DNA from: an uncultured Clostridia bacterium
Lineage (GTDB): Bacteria; Bacillota; Clostridia; Oscillospirales; QAKW01
NCBI GenBank assembly: GCA_944387905.1
Contig: CALXGU010000081.1
Span: 1 to 6,940 of the forward strand
Direction of reading: 5' to 3'
Length of the DNA stretch: 6,940 nucleotides
Shown here in pieces: positions 1 through 5,956 of this stretch. A program made the translations under genes and the position numbers. The stretch's first letter is position 1. Every line of letters begins with the position of its first letter. The notes below the pieces were generated by a model. The model saw only the letters and a program-made list of their open reading frames with translations, was not told the DNA's origin and did no database searches.

Positions 1-989
1 AATGCGATAAGAGCTTTGTCACAGTTGAGCGAAACGGTCTGGATTATGTCGTATCTGTCTTCGTCCGGCAGAGGATTTACAGCATAGCCGATACTTTTAA
101 ATACATTGGCGCAGTAAACAGCAGTTTTCAGTGCCTGCGCCACAGTATGAGGCGCCATAAAAAATCCCTGATAGAAATCTTTTAGATAATCGCCTGTGGC
201 AGCGCTTTCCCTTCCGATACCGGGACAGGTCAGCCTGTATGAGCAGCGCTCTATACATTCGTGAGTACCTGCAAGATAACCTCCGGTCTTAGCCAGACCG
301 CCGCCTGCGTTTTTTATCAGAGATCCTACCATCAGGTCTACTCCGTAATATACAGGCTCGTGCTTTTCGCAGAACTCGCCGTAGCAGTTGTCGGTCATGA
401 CATAGACGTCCGGTCTTGCGGTCTTGATGATGCGTGTTATTTCTCCGATCTGTTCGGATGACAGAGTACGGCGGTTGAGATAACCTTTGGACTTCTGAAT
501 GAATACAAGCTTTACGCTTTTGTTTTGCAGATGAAATTTGATTTTATCAATATCAAATTCACTGTTCTCAAACGGAACTTCGATATAGTCTATCCCGTAT
601 TCTTTAAGGCTGCCTGTGCCTTTGTTTATTCCGACTACATCATACAGAGTATCATATGGACTGCCCGTTACAGACATCAGGCAGTCACCGGGACGCAGCA
701 TGCCGAACAGAGCGATTGTAAGCGCATGCGTACCGGATATGATCTGAGGACGTACTAGCGCATCTTCGCATTCAAATGCGTCTGCATAAACCTTATCGAG
801 CGCATCGCGGCCTATATCCGTATATCCGTATCCTGTCGAGCCGTGGAGATGTGCTTCACTTATTTTTTGCTTGGAAAACGCGTTTAAAACCTTTTCGGTG
901 CAATAATGAGAAATATTATCTATCGATCTGAAACTTTCCGCACAGGCATCCATTGCTCTGGCATCGATTTCTTTGATTGTGTCTGTCAT
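1..989 (-). CDS. Methionine gamma-lyase family PLP protein (aluminium-resistance family), 3'-truncated by window edge
   Basis: Translating the minus strand from the ATG at 989-987 gives 329 uninterrupted residues that run off the left edge; family members are about 400-430 residues, so roughly the last fifth is missing. It belongs to the cysteine/methionine-metabolism PLP family that includes B. subtilis YnbB (Pfam Met_gamma_lyase, historically 'aluminium resistance protein'). Visible motifs are STGYGYTDIGRD (51-62), RPQIISGTHA (80-89, the phosphate-binding region), MTDNCYGEF (198-206, with Asp200 expected to hold the pyridine nitrogen) and GSLIKNAGGG (222-231, with Lys226 the likely Schiff-base lysine). 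These are followed by TGGYLAG. The enzyme should be cytosolic; the exact substrate is not established for most members, and C-S lyase activity is a family-based guess. The start is supported by a promoter about 30 bp upstream, though the ribosome-binding site is weak (GGGACGG). It is transcribed divergently from rhaB with no obvious functional link. Confidence 0.9.
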   Translation of the reverse strand, partial: MTDTIKEIDARAMDACAESFRSIDNISHYCTEKVLNAFSKQKISEAHLHGSTGYGYTDIGRDALDKVYADAFECEDALVRPQIISGTHALTIALFGMLRPGDCLMSVTGSPYDTLYDVVGINKGTGSLKEYGIDYIEVPFENSEFDIDKIKFHLQNKSVKLVFIQKSKGYLNRRTLSSEQIGEITRIIKTARPDVYVMTDNCYGEFCEKHEPVYYGVDLMVGSLIKNAGGGLAKTGGYLAGTHECIERCSYRLTCPGIGRESAATGDYLKDFYQGFFMAPHTVAQALKTAVYCANVFKSIGYAVNPLPDEDRYDIIQTVSLNCDKALIA

Positions 990-1019
990 TTTTACCGTCC
1001 CAAAAATATTATTATAATA

Positions 1020-1048
1020 AGTATACTATTATAGATATTTAAAGTCAA
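1020..1048 (-). promoter_or_regulatory. Sigma-A type promoter for the PLP-family gene
   Basis: On the minus strand a -35 box TTGACT (1048-1043) and a -10 box TATACT (1025-1020) are separated by exactly 17 bp, each matching the consensus at five of six positions. The predicted RNA start is near 1013, giving a leader of about 24 nt before the ATG at 989. An imperfect dyad overlaps the -10 box (1013-1033). Confidence 0.75.
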
Positions 1049-1069
1049 TTACAAAACTTTATAAATCTG

Positions 1070-1098
1070 TTTACAAAAAACGCATTATACGCTATAAT
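1070..1098 (+). promoter_or_regulatory. Sigma-A type promoter for rhaB
   Basis: TTTACA (1070-1075) and a perfect TATAAT (1093-1098) are separated by 17 bp, placing the transcript start near 1105, about 23 nt before the rhaB ATG. The imperfect palindrome ACTCAAATTTAAGT (1101-1114) lies across the predicted start and could be an operator. The -35 box lies 22 bp from that of the divergent promoter, so one bound regulator could influence both. No convincing cre (CcpA) site was seen. Confidence 0.8.
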
Positions 1099-1127
1099 AA
1101 ACTCAAATTTAAGTAAGAGGTGATGTC

Positions 1128-2606
1128 ATGAAAAACAATGTTTTAGCATATGACTTTGGAGCTTCATCAGGCAGAGCTATGCTTGGCACGCTTGATGACG
1201 GCAAAATTAAAATAGAAGAGATACATCGTTTTTCAAACGATCCGGTGACTGTAGGTCAAGAATACTACTGGGATGTTCTGCGGCTGTGGCATGAGATAAA
1301 AACCGGCCTTGTAAAAGCAAAGGAGTTTGAGACATATCAGAGTATCGGTATAGATACATGGGGAGTCAGCTTCGGCGTATTGGATAAAGACGGCAGTCTG
1401 ATGTCAAACCCGCTGCATTACAGAGATCTCGCATTTGAAAAAGCGGAAAAAGAGTTTTTGGAGAAGTTTCCGTTTAAAAAGCTTTACTGCATCACGGGTA
1501 TACAGAAAATAGCCTTTAATACTGTTTTTCAGCTTTATAATATGAAAAAGAATAAGGGATATATACTTGACAATGCCGGAAAAATACTGTTGATATCCGA
1601 TATTTTCAATTATTTTCTCTGCGGCAAGAAATCTGCGGATTTTACCATGGCGTCAACTACGTCGCTTATGAATGTGAACACGCGTGAATGGGACAGGGAA
1701 ATATTTGATTTTCTTGGTATAGATACCAGCCTTATGTGCGATATAAAAATGCCGGGTACTGTGCTGGGAGATATTACCGATGCCTTGTGCAGCGAGTTGA
1801 TGATAAAGCCGGCAAAAGTTGTATCTGTCGCATCGCATGATACTGCAAGCGCCGTCATAGCAGTTCCTTCAAATAAAAAGAACATAGCATATATCAGCTG
1901 CGGTACATGGAGCCTGCTGGGCACTGAGCTCGACAAGCCGAATATATCAGAAGCCGCAATGAACGCGAATTTCACAAATGAAGGCGGATATAACGGTTCT
2001 GTACGATTCTTGAAAAATATAATGGGACTCTGGCTGATACAGGAATCCCGCCGTCACTGGAAACGTCAGGGCAAGGACTACAGCTTTGCGCAATTGGAGG
2101 AGCTCGCTTGTGAGTGCAAGCCGTTTGAAAGTATAATCGATGTAGACGATACACGCTTTTCACCGCCCGGGGATATACCCGCAAGAGTTGCGCAGTTCTG
2201 TCGTGAGACGGGACAGAAAGTACCGCAGACGGTCGGTGAGATAATGCAGTGTATTTACTGTTCGCTTGCATTAAAGTACAGAGACGCTTTCAAGAACATG
2301 GAAAAAATATGCGGCATGAAATTTGAGACTATACATATGGTCGGCGGAGGAATAAAAGATACGCTTTTGTGCCGGCTTACGGCAGGCGCCTGCGGCGTAC
2401 CGGTTACGGCCGGGCCCGTCGAGGCGACAGTTATAGGAAATATCGTGACTCAGTTTATGGCGCTGGGGTATATAAAAACTATAGAAGACGCACGCAGGAT
2501 AATAGCCGATTCTTTCCCGATACAGCATTATTTGCCTGAAAACGAGCGTGATTTTGAGACGGCTTTCGAAAAATACAAAAAAATATGCGATATGACAAAT
2601 AATTGA
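1128..2606 (+). CDS. rhaB: Rhamnulokinase
   Basis: This 492-residue cytosolic FGGY-family sugar kinase uses ATP to phosphorylate L-rhamnulose to L-rhamnulose 1-phosphate, the second step of L-rhamnose catabolism. The N-terminal phosphate loop YDFGASSGRAML (8-19) is typical of RhaB. IGIDTWGVSFG (73-83) and NPLHYRD (94-100) line the sugar site. VASHDTASAV (234-243) carries the likely catalytic base Asp238. SCGTWSLLG (257-265) and MVGGGIKDTLL (404-414) form the ATP-binding half, followed by GPVEATVIGN (429-438). The length is close to known RhaB proteins and no key motif is missing. The ATG follows the Shine-Dalgarno AGAGGTGAT (1116-1124) at good spacing. It is the first gene after its own promoter and is followed 75 bp later by an isomerase/epimerase-like gene. 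The other usual genes (isomerase rhaA, aldolase rhaD, a regulator) are not in the window. The stop is TGA, and the reading frame stays open into the next gene. Confidence 0.95.
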   Translation: MKNNVLAYDFGASSGRAMLGTLDDGKIKIEEIHRFSNDPVTVGQEYYWDVLRLWHEIKTGLVKAKEFETYQSIGIDTWGVSFGVLDKDGSLMSNPLHYRDLAFEKAEKEFLEKFPFKKLYCITGIQKIAFNTVFQLYNMKKNKGYILDNAGKILLISDIFNYFLCGKKSADFTMASTTSLMNVNTREWDREIFDFLGIDTSLMCDIKMPGTVLGDITDALCSELMIKPAKVVSVASHDTASAVIAVPSNKKNIAYISCGTWSLLGTELDKPNISEAAMNANFTNEGGYNGSVRFLKNIMGLWLIQESRRHWKRQGKDYSFAQLEELACECKPFESIIDVDDTRFSPPGDIPARVAQFCRETGQKVPQTVGEIMQCIYCSLALKYRDAFKNMEKICGMKFETIHMVGGGIKDTLLCRLTAGACGVPVTAGPVEATVIGNIVTQFMALGYIKTIEDARRIIADSFPIQHYLPENERDFETAFEKYKKICDMTNN

Positions 2607-2648
2607 TATTTATTGACAAATATCAGATATCTAAAAGTTGACAAATAT
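2604..2648. repeat. Dyad and repeated TGACAAATA motif between rhaB and the TIM-barrel gene
   Basis: An 8-bp perfect inverted repeat, TGATATTT / AAATATCA with a 6-nt spacer, spans 2604-2625 and begins at the rhaB stop codon. The nonamer TGACAAATA occurs three times at 2593-2601, 2614-2622 and 2639-2647, and the last two copies extend to the 11-mer TTGACAAATAT with a 25-bp period. The two TTGACA cores resemble -35 boxes, but neither has a good -10 at 16-18 bp. The segment could be an operator, an RNA processing site or simply AT-rich spacer. Confidence 0.4.
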
Positions 2649-2681
2649 TATATAATTTTGTTATCAACAGGAGGTGCTGAA

Positions 2682-3557
2682 ATGGAACAGATAAAAATAG
2701 GAACAATAGTTCAGGGCGGTAAATACAGACAGCAGCTTTCAGAGTTTGTCAAATATGGGTTTGAAACATTCCAACTCAACTGGCATATGGAGCTCAATAA
2801 TGCGGATCTTGAAAAAATAGCCCAGGACTGCCGGGAAATACTTGGCGACAGCGGAAAGAAAATAACCACATTGGGTCTTTACTGTAATCCTCTTACAAAC
2901 GAGAGTCATTATAAAAACCTTAAATATGTGATAGACAGCGCGGAGTTGTTCGGAGCGACGACTGTCGGAACGTTTGCGGGCGCGCTTGACGGCGAGCCGG
3001 TAGAGGCGTCGATACCGCGTTTCAAAGAGGTGTTTTCGGAGCTGGCAAAGCGTGCTGCTGACAAGGGTCTTAAACTTGTCATCGAGAATTGTCCGATGGG
3101 CGGGACCTGGCAAAAAGCCACCTGCAATATAGGATTCAATCCTATGGCGTGGGATATGATGTTTGATGCCGTACCCGATGAAAATCTCGGTCTTGAATGG
3201 GAGCCTACTCACCAGATGGTTCAGCTTATTGACCCCATGCCGCAGTTAAAGCAGTATAAGGACAGAATTCTGCATATACACGGCAAGGACGCAACAATAG
3301 ACCACGATGCGATAAAACGATTCGGCATACTCGGAAAAGATACGTTTGTGTATCATCGTTTTCCGGGCTTTGGCGACAATAACTGGCGCGATATATTTTT
3401 CTGGCTGTATAAGAACGGATATGACAGTGATATCTGCATAGAGGGCTTTCATGATCCGGTGTACAGAAAAGACTGGGAGATGACAGGTCAGCTGCATGCG
3501 CTTAATTACTTAAAATTCTGCCGCGGCGCCGACTTTACTCCTGCAGATTTATCATAA
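2682..3557 (+). CDS. Xylose-isomerase-like TIM-barrel sugar isomerase/epimerase (substrate unknown)
   Basis: The 291-residue product matches the AP-endonuclease-2 / xylose-isomerase-like TIM-barrel superfamily (COG1082-type, relatives of IolE and ketose 3-epimerases), which isomerise or epimerise sugars with a divalent metal. Candidate metal ligands sit at the ends of barrel strands as expected: Glu135 (VIENCP, 133-138), Glu174 and His177 (LEWEPTH, 171-177), His198/His200 (ILHIHGKD, 196-203) and Glu254 (ICIEGFHD, 251-258). In many relatives the second ligand is Asp within a DPSH-like motif; here it reads EPTH. No signal peptide is visible, so the protein should be cytosolic. I chose the ATG at 2682 because a near-perfect Shine-Dalgarno AGGAGGTG (2669-2676) lies 5 nt upstream; an upstream ATG at 2613 would add 23 residues without a ribosome-binding site. 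Co-direction with rhaB suggests a role with rhamnose or a related deoxy-sugar. It is much shorter than typical L-rhamnose isomerases (about 400 residues), so I do not call it rhaA. Confidence 0.8.
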   Translation: MEQIKIGTIVQGGKYRQQLSEFVKYGFETFQLNWHMELNNADLEKIAQDCREILGDSGKKITTLGLYCNPLTNESHYKNLKYVIDSAELFGATTVGTFAGALDGEPVEASIPRFKEVFSELAKRAADKGLKLVIENCPMGGTWQKATCNIGFNPMAWDMMFDAVPDENLGLEWEPTHQMVQLIDPMPQLKQYKDRILHIHGKDATIDHDAIKRFGILGKDTFVYHRFPGFGDNNWRDIFFWLYKNGYDSDICIEGFHDPVYRKDWEMTGQLHALNYLKFCRGADFTPADLS

Positions 3558-3559
3558 TA

Positions 3560-3588
3560 AAAAACGGGCGGTTTTACCGCCCGTTTTT
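3560..3588 (+). terminator. Strong intrinsic terminator after the rhaB operon
   Basis: A perfect 12-bp stem pairs AAAAACGGGCGG (3560-3571) with CCGCCCGTTTTT (3577-3588) around a 5-nt loop TTTTA. The GC core followed by five T residues is a textbook rho-independent terminator, and the A-tract on the other side makes it potentially bidirectional. It begins 2 nt after the stop of the TIM-barrel gene. Its T-tract is followed immediately by the Shine-Dalgarno of the next gene. Confidence 0.92.
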
Positions 3589-3598
3589 AGGAGAAAAT

Positions 3599-4732
3599 AT
3601 GGAACTTAAACTGAATAAAAGACTTTCCGACATACCGGTTTCCGGCATACGCCGGTTCAGTGAACTCGCCTTGAAAACGCAGGGCTGTGTCAGCCTGTCG
3701 ATAGGCGAGCCTGACTTTGATACTCCCGACGCGATAAAAAATGCGGCGGTTTATGCACTTGAAAACGGCAGGACACATTATCCTCCCAACGCAGGCACAG
3801 CTGAACTGCTGGAGGCTATTGCGGATTTTGAGGAGAAAAACGGTAGAAACTATAAAAGTAAAAACATAATTTTTACTATCGGCGCGACGGAGGCGCTGTT
3901 TACTGCGCTTTGCGGGATACTGAATCCCGGGGACGAGGTGATAATTCCCGTCCCTGCTTTCGGACTGTACGAGCAGATAGTAAAATTCTGCGGTGCAGAA
4001 TGTGTTTTTTACGATACCTCAAAAACGAGTTTCCAAATAAGATATGAGGATATTTCGGCGCTTATAACGGAAAAAACGAAGGCAATAATATTGAATTCAC
4101 CCAATAATCCCACAGGTACCGTGTATACCGGATCGTCGCTTGATTCTGTTTGCCGAGCTGTTGGAGAAATGCCGATTTTTATAATAAGCGATGAAGTTTA
4201 CAGAGACCTGTCGTACATTCGTTCGGTACCGTCAGTATCCGATTATCCCCGGCTGTATGAACGTACGCTTATAGTGCAGAGCTTTTCAAAGCCGTATGCC
4301 ATGACAGGCTGGCGCGCGGGATATCTTATGGGAGACTCTGCAGTTATAAACGCGATTAAAAAAATCCATCAGCTTGCGGTGGTATCAGGTGTATCATTTG
4401 TAATGGACGCGTGCATGCGTGCACTGGTTGAGGATACAGGCGCTATGCGTGATGAATACCGCAAAAGACGTGATTATGCCTGCAGGCGTCTTGATGCGAT
4501 GGGACTTGAATATCAAAAGCCGAACGGCGCATTTTATATATTCCCTTCAATATCGAAATTCGATATGCCGTCGGAACAATTTTGTACCCGACTCATAGAG
4601 CAGGCGGGACTCTGCCTTGTTCCCGGCAGTTGTTTTGGCTGTGACGGGTACGTGCGCATATCGTACTGTTATAGTAAGCAAGCACTCAAAACGGGGCTTG
4701 ACCGTCTTGAGGGCTTCATAAATTCTCTATGA
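3599..4732 (+). CDS. Class I/II PLP aminotransferase, possibly N-acetyl-diaminopimelate aminotransferase (PatA-like)
   Basis: This 377-residue cytosolic protein is a fold-type I aminotransferase. Visible landmarks are SIGEPDF (34-40), HYPPNAG (60-66), SPNNPTG (167-173, with Asn170 contacting PLP), ISDEVY (196-201, with Asp198 binding the pyridine nitrogen and Tyr201), SFSKPYAMTGWRAGY (228-242, with Lys231 the Schiff-base lysine and Arg239 holding the phosphate), and YVRIS (351-355, with Arg353 for the substrate carboxylate). All key residues and the full family length are present. The group includes aspartate aminotransferases and B. subtilis PatA. Proximity to an M20 deacylase and lysA favours the transamination step of the acetylated diaminopimelate pathway, but sequence alone does not separate PatA from other aspartate-type enzymes. 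The ATG has the Shine-Dalgarno AGGAG (3589-3593) directly after the upstream terminator, leaving no room for its own promoter there. The end overlaps the convergent gene by 17 bp. Confidence 0.88.
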   Translation: MELKLNKRLSDIPVSGIRRFSELALKTQGCVSLSIGEPDFDTPDAIKNAAVYALENGRTHYPPNAGTAELLEAIADFEEKNGRNYKSKNIIFTIGATEALFTALCGILNPGDEVIIPVPAFGLYEQIVKFCGAECVFYDTSKTSFQIRYEDISALITEKTKAIILNSPNNPTGTVYTGSSLDSVCRAVGEMPIFIISDEVYRDLSYIRSVPSVSDYPRLYERTLIVQSFSKPYAMTGWRAGYLMGDSAVINAIKKIHQLAVVSGVSFVMDACMRALVEDTGAMRDEYRKRRDYACRRLDAMGLEYQKPNGAFYIFPSISKFDMPSEQFCTRLIEQAGLCLVPGSCFGCDGYVRISYCYSKQALKTGLDRLEGFINSL

Positions 4733-4739
4733 TTTTTTT
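4716..4739 (+). terminator. Weak hairpin plus T7 tract at the convergent gene ends
   Basis: TCATA (4716-4720) pairs with TATGA (4728-4732) around a 7-nt loop, followed by seven T residues (4733-4739). The two arms contain the stop codons of the two convergent genes, one on each strand. The stem is short and AT-only apart from one pair, so termination would be inefficient. It is the only terminator-like structure seen at this junction. Confidence 0.3.
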
Positions 4740-5804
4740 GTATGCCGCGACTCCTGTCTCGAGCACTGAGATATCATAGTCAAATTTGTCGGAATGCAGC
4801 TCGATGCCGGTTCCCGTACCGAGAAAAATATATGCTCCCGGCACCTTCTTTAGGTACCATGAAAAGTCGTCAGTTATCATTCTCGGCTCCGGCAGCTGTT
4901 TTAAAGGCAGAATCTCGGAGAGCCGGGACACAAGCGCGCCGTCGTTTATAAGCGGGGGATATCCCTCATTTACCGTGACGGTCGTGTTTGTTTTGTAGAT
5001 TTGGTCTGTAAGCCGAGCGGTTTCTAAAGCAATACCGTAAAGCACGTCGTAATCATTTTCGTCAAAGCATCTCAGGCTTCCTTCCAGACAGGAAAACGCA
5101 CTGACAGCGTTTCTCACGCTTCCGCTCCGTGCTTTGCCGAAACGAAGAAGTTTGTAGTTTATTTCTTTGAGCTCATCTGTCAGACGGTATATATTTGTTA
5201 AATAGAAAGCGGCGGCGGCCAGTGTGTCGGCGCCCTCTTTATATTTTGCGATATGTACAGAGGCCCCCGTGATACTGACTGTTATCTCGCAGCTCTTTGC
5301 CATCATGGCTCCGTTTCTGGTGAATAGCTGTGATTTGGGCAGATCCGGGATCAAATGCATTCCGAAAACAGCTTTTACTCTGTATTTTTCAAAGATACCC
5401 GTGTCCAGGATCGGTTTAGCGCCGCCTGTTGTCTCCTCTGCCGGCTGAAAAATCAAAAGTACGTTTTGAGAAGGATTTATATCCCGGCAGTCCAGCCTTT
5501 CAGCAATATCAAGAAGCATCGCCATATGCCCGTCATGCCCGCATGCATGCATGGTGTTTTTATCGTCTGAGCAATACTCAAGTCCTGTTTTTTCCGATAC
5601 GGGCAGCGCGTCCATATCGGCTCTGAGAGCAATAGTGCCGTCAAATCCGAAATCAAAATAAGCAGCAACCGCGCTCTCCCACGGAAACTCCAGTGAGCAG
5701 GAGAGCTTTTCAAGACATGCGGTTATTATTTTTTGCGTTTTGGGCAGATACTGTCCCGTCTCCGCAGCCCTGTGCAGGGCGATTCTGTAATCCTTGAGCT
5801 CCAT
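4716..5804 (-). CDS. M20D-family amidohydrolase, possibly N-acetyl-diaminopimelate deacetylase
   Basis: The 362-residue product is a zinc- or manganese-dependent M20D amidohydrolase, a family that removes acyl groups from N-acylated amino acids and includes DapL-type N-acetyldiaminopimelate deacetylases. Visible motifs are ALRADMDALP (59-68), HACGHDGHM (86-94, with metal ligands Cys88 and His90), FQPAEET (119-125, with general base Glu123 and ligand Glu124), GMHLIPD (148-154, His150), the lid histidine in SVHIAKYKEGAD (182-193, His184), and ELHSDKFDYD (335-344, ligand His337). The active-site set is complete and the length is slightly below the usual 380-400. No signal peptide is seen. The ATG follows GGAGGA (5816-5811) by 6 nt. 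Proximity to lysA and an aminotransferase supports a role in making LL-diaminopimelate, but hippurate- or indoleacetyl-amino-acid-hydrolase-like activity cannot be excluded. The gene has its own divergent promoter facing away from lysA, and its 3' end overlaps the aminotransferase gene. Confidence 0.87.
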   Translation of the reverse strand: MELKDYRIALHRAAETGQYLPKTQKIITACLEKLSCSLEFPWESAVAAYFDFGFDGTIALRADMDALPVSEKTGLEYCSDDKNTMHACGHDGHMAMLLDIAERLDCRDINPSQNVLLIFQPAEETTGGAKPILDTGIFEKYRVKAVFGMHLIPDLPKSQLFTRNGAMMAKSCEITVSITGASVHIAKYKEGADTLAAAAFYLTNIYRLTDELKEINYKLLRFGKARSGSVRNAVSAFSCLEGSLRCFDENDYDVLYGIALETARLTDQIYKTNTTVTVNEGYPPLINDGALVSRLSEILPLKQLPEPRMITDDFSWYLKKVPGAYIFLGTGTGIELHSDKFDYDISVLETGVAAYKKIIENL

Positions 5805-5835
5805 GCCTTATCCTCCGGTGATGAATACTATAATG

Positions 5836-5864
5836 ATTATACTTATTATTTATACAACTTGCAA
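5836..5864 (-). promoter_or_regulatory. Predicted promoter for the M20D amidohydrolase gene
   Basis: On the minus strand TTGCAA (5864-5859, four of six consensus matches) and a perfect TATAAT (5841-5836) are 17 bp apart. The RNA would start near 5829, leaving a leader of about 24 nt that contains the GGAGGA ribosome-binding site. The -35 box lies inside the 12-bp palindrome at 5856-5867. Confidence 0.6.
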
Positions 5865-5888
5865 GTTAAATCTTGAATTATATGCAAG
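5856..5888. promoter_or_regulatory. Operator-like palindrome and extra half-sites in the divergent control region
   Basis: AACTTGCAAGTT (5856-5867) is a perfect 12-bp palindrome covering the -35 box of the leftward promoter. A second, wider pair of the same half-sites follows: CTTG (5872-5875) and GCAAG (5884-5888). This is the layout expected of a dimeric regulator binding a main and an auxiliary site. No regulator gene is present in the window and the family cannot be named. The rightward promoter begins about 33 bp further on. Confidence 0.45.
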
Positions 5889-5921
5889 CCTTTGTTTAAA
5901 ATGCGCTTTTTATTAAATTGC

Positions 5922-5950
5922 TTGACAATACGGTAATATGATTTTATAAT
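5922..5950 (+). promoter_or_regulatory. Perfect-consensus sigma-A promoter for the lysA leader
   Basis: TTGACA (5922-5927) and TATAAT (5945-5950) both match the consensus fully, with a 17-bp spacer. Transcription should start near 5957, just before the conserved-looking leader motif at 5961. A promoter this strong, followed by a terminator before the gene, is typical of expression controlled downstream of initiation. Confidence 0.88.
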
Positions 5951-5956
5951 ATGCAT

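Noticed and set aside
2638..2666. An internal promoter using TTGACA at 2638 or the TATAAT at 2651.
   Set aside because: TTGACA at 2638 has no acceptable -10 at 16-18 bp, and TATAAT at 2651 has no acceptable -35. The boxes are either too close (7 bp) or too far (about 32 bp) from each other.
2613..2681. A 23-residue N-terminal extension of the TIM-barrel protein from the ATG at 2613.
   Set aside because: No ribosome-binding site precedes that ATG, the extra residues do not look like part of the barrel, and a near-perfect Shine-Dalgarno stands before the ATG at 2682.
2739..3212. A long open frame on the minus strand inside the TIM-barrel gene.
   Set aside because: It is antisense to a well-supported gene, shows no family motifs and lacks a ribosome-binding site; treated as a shadow frame.
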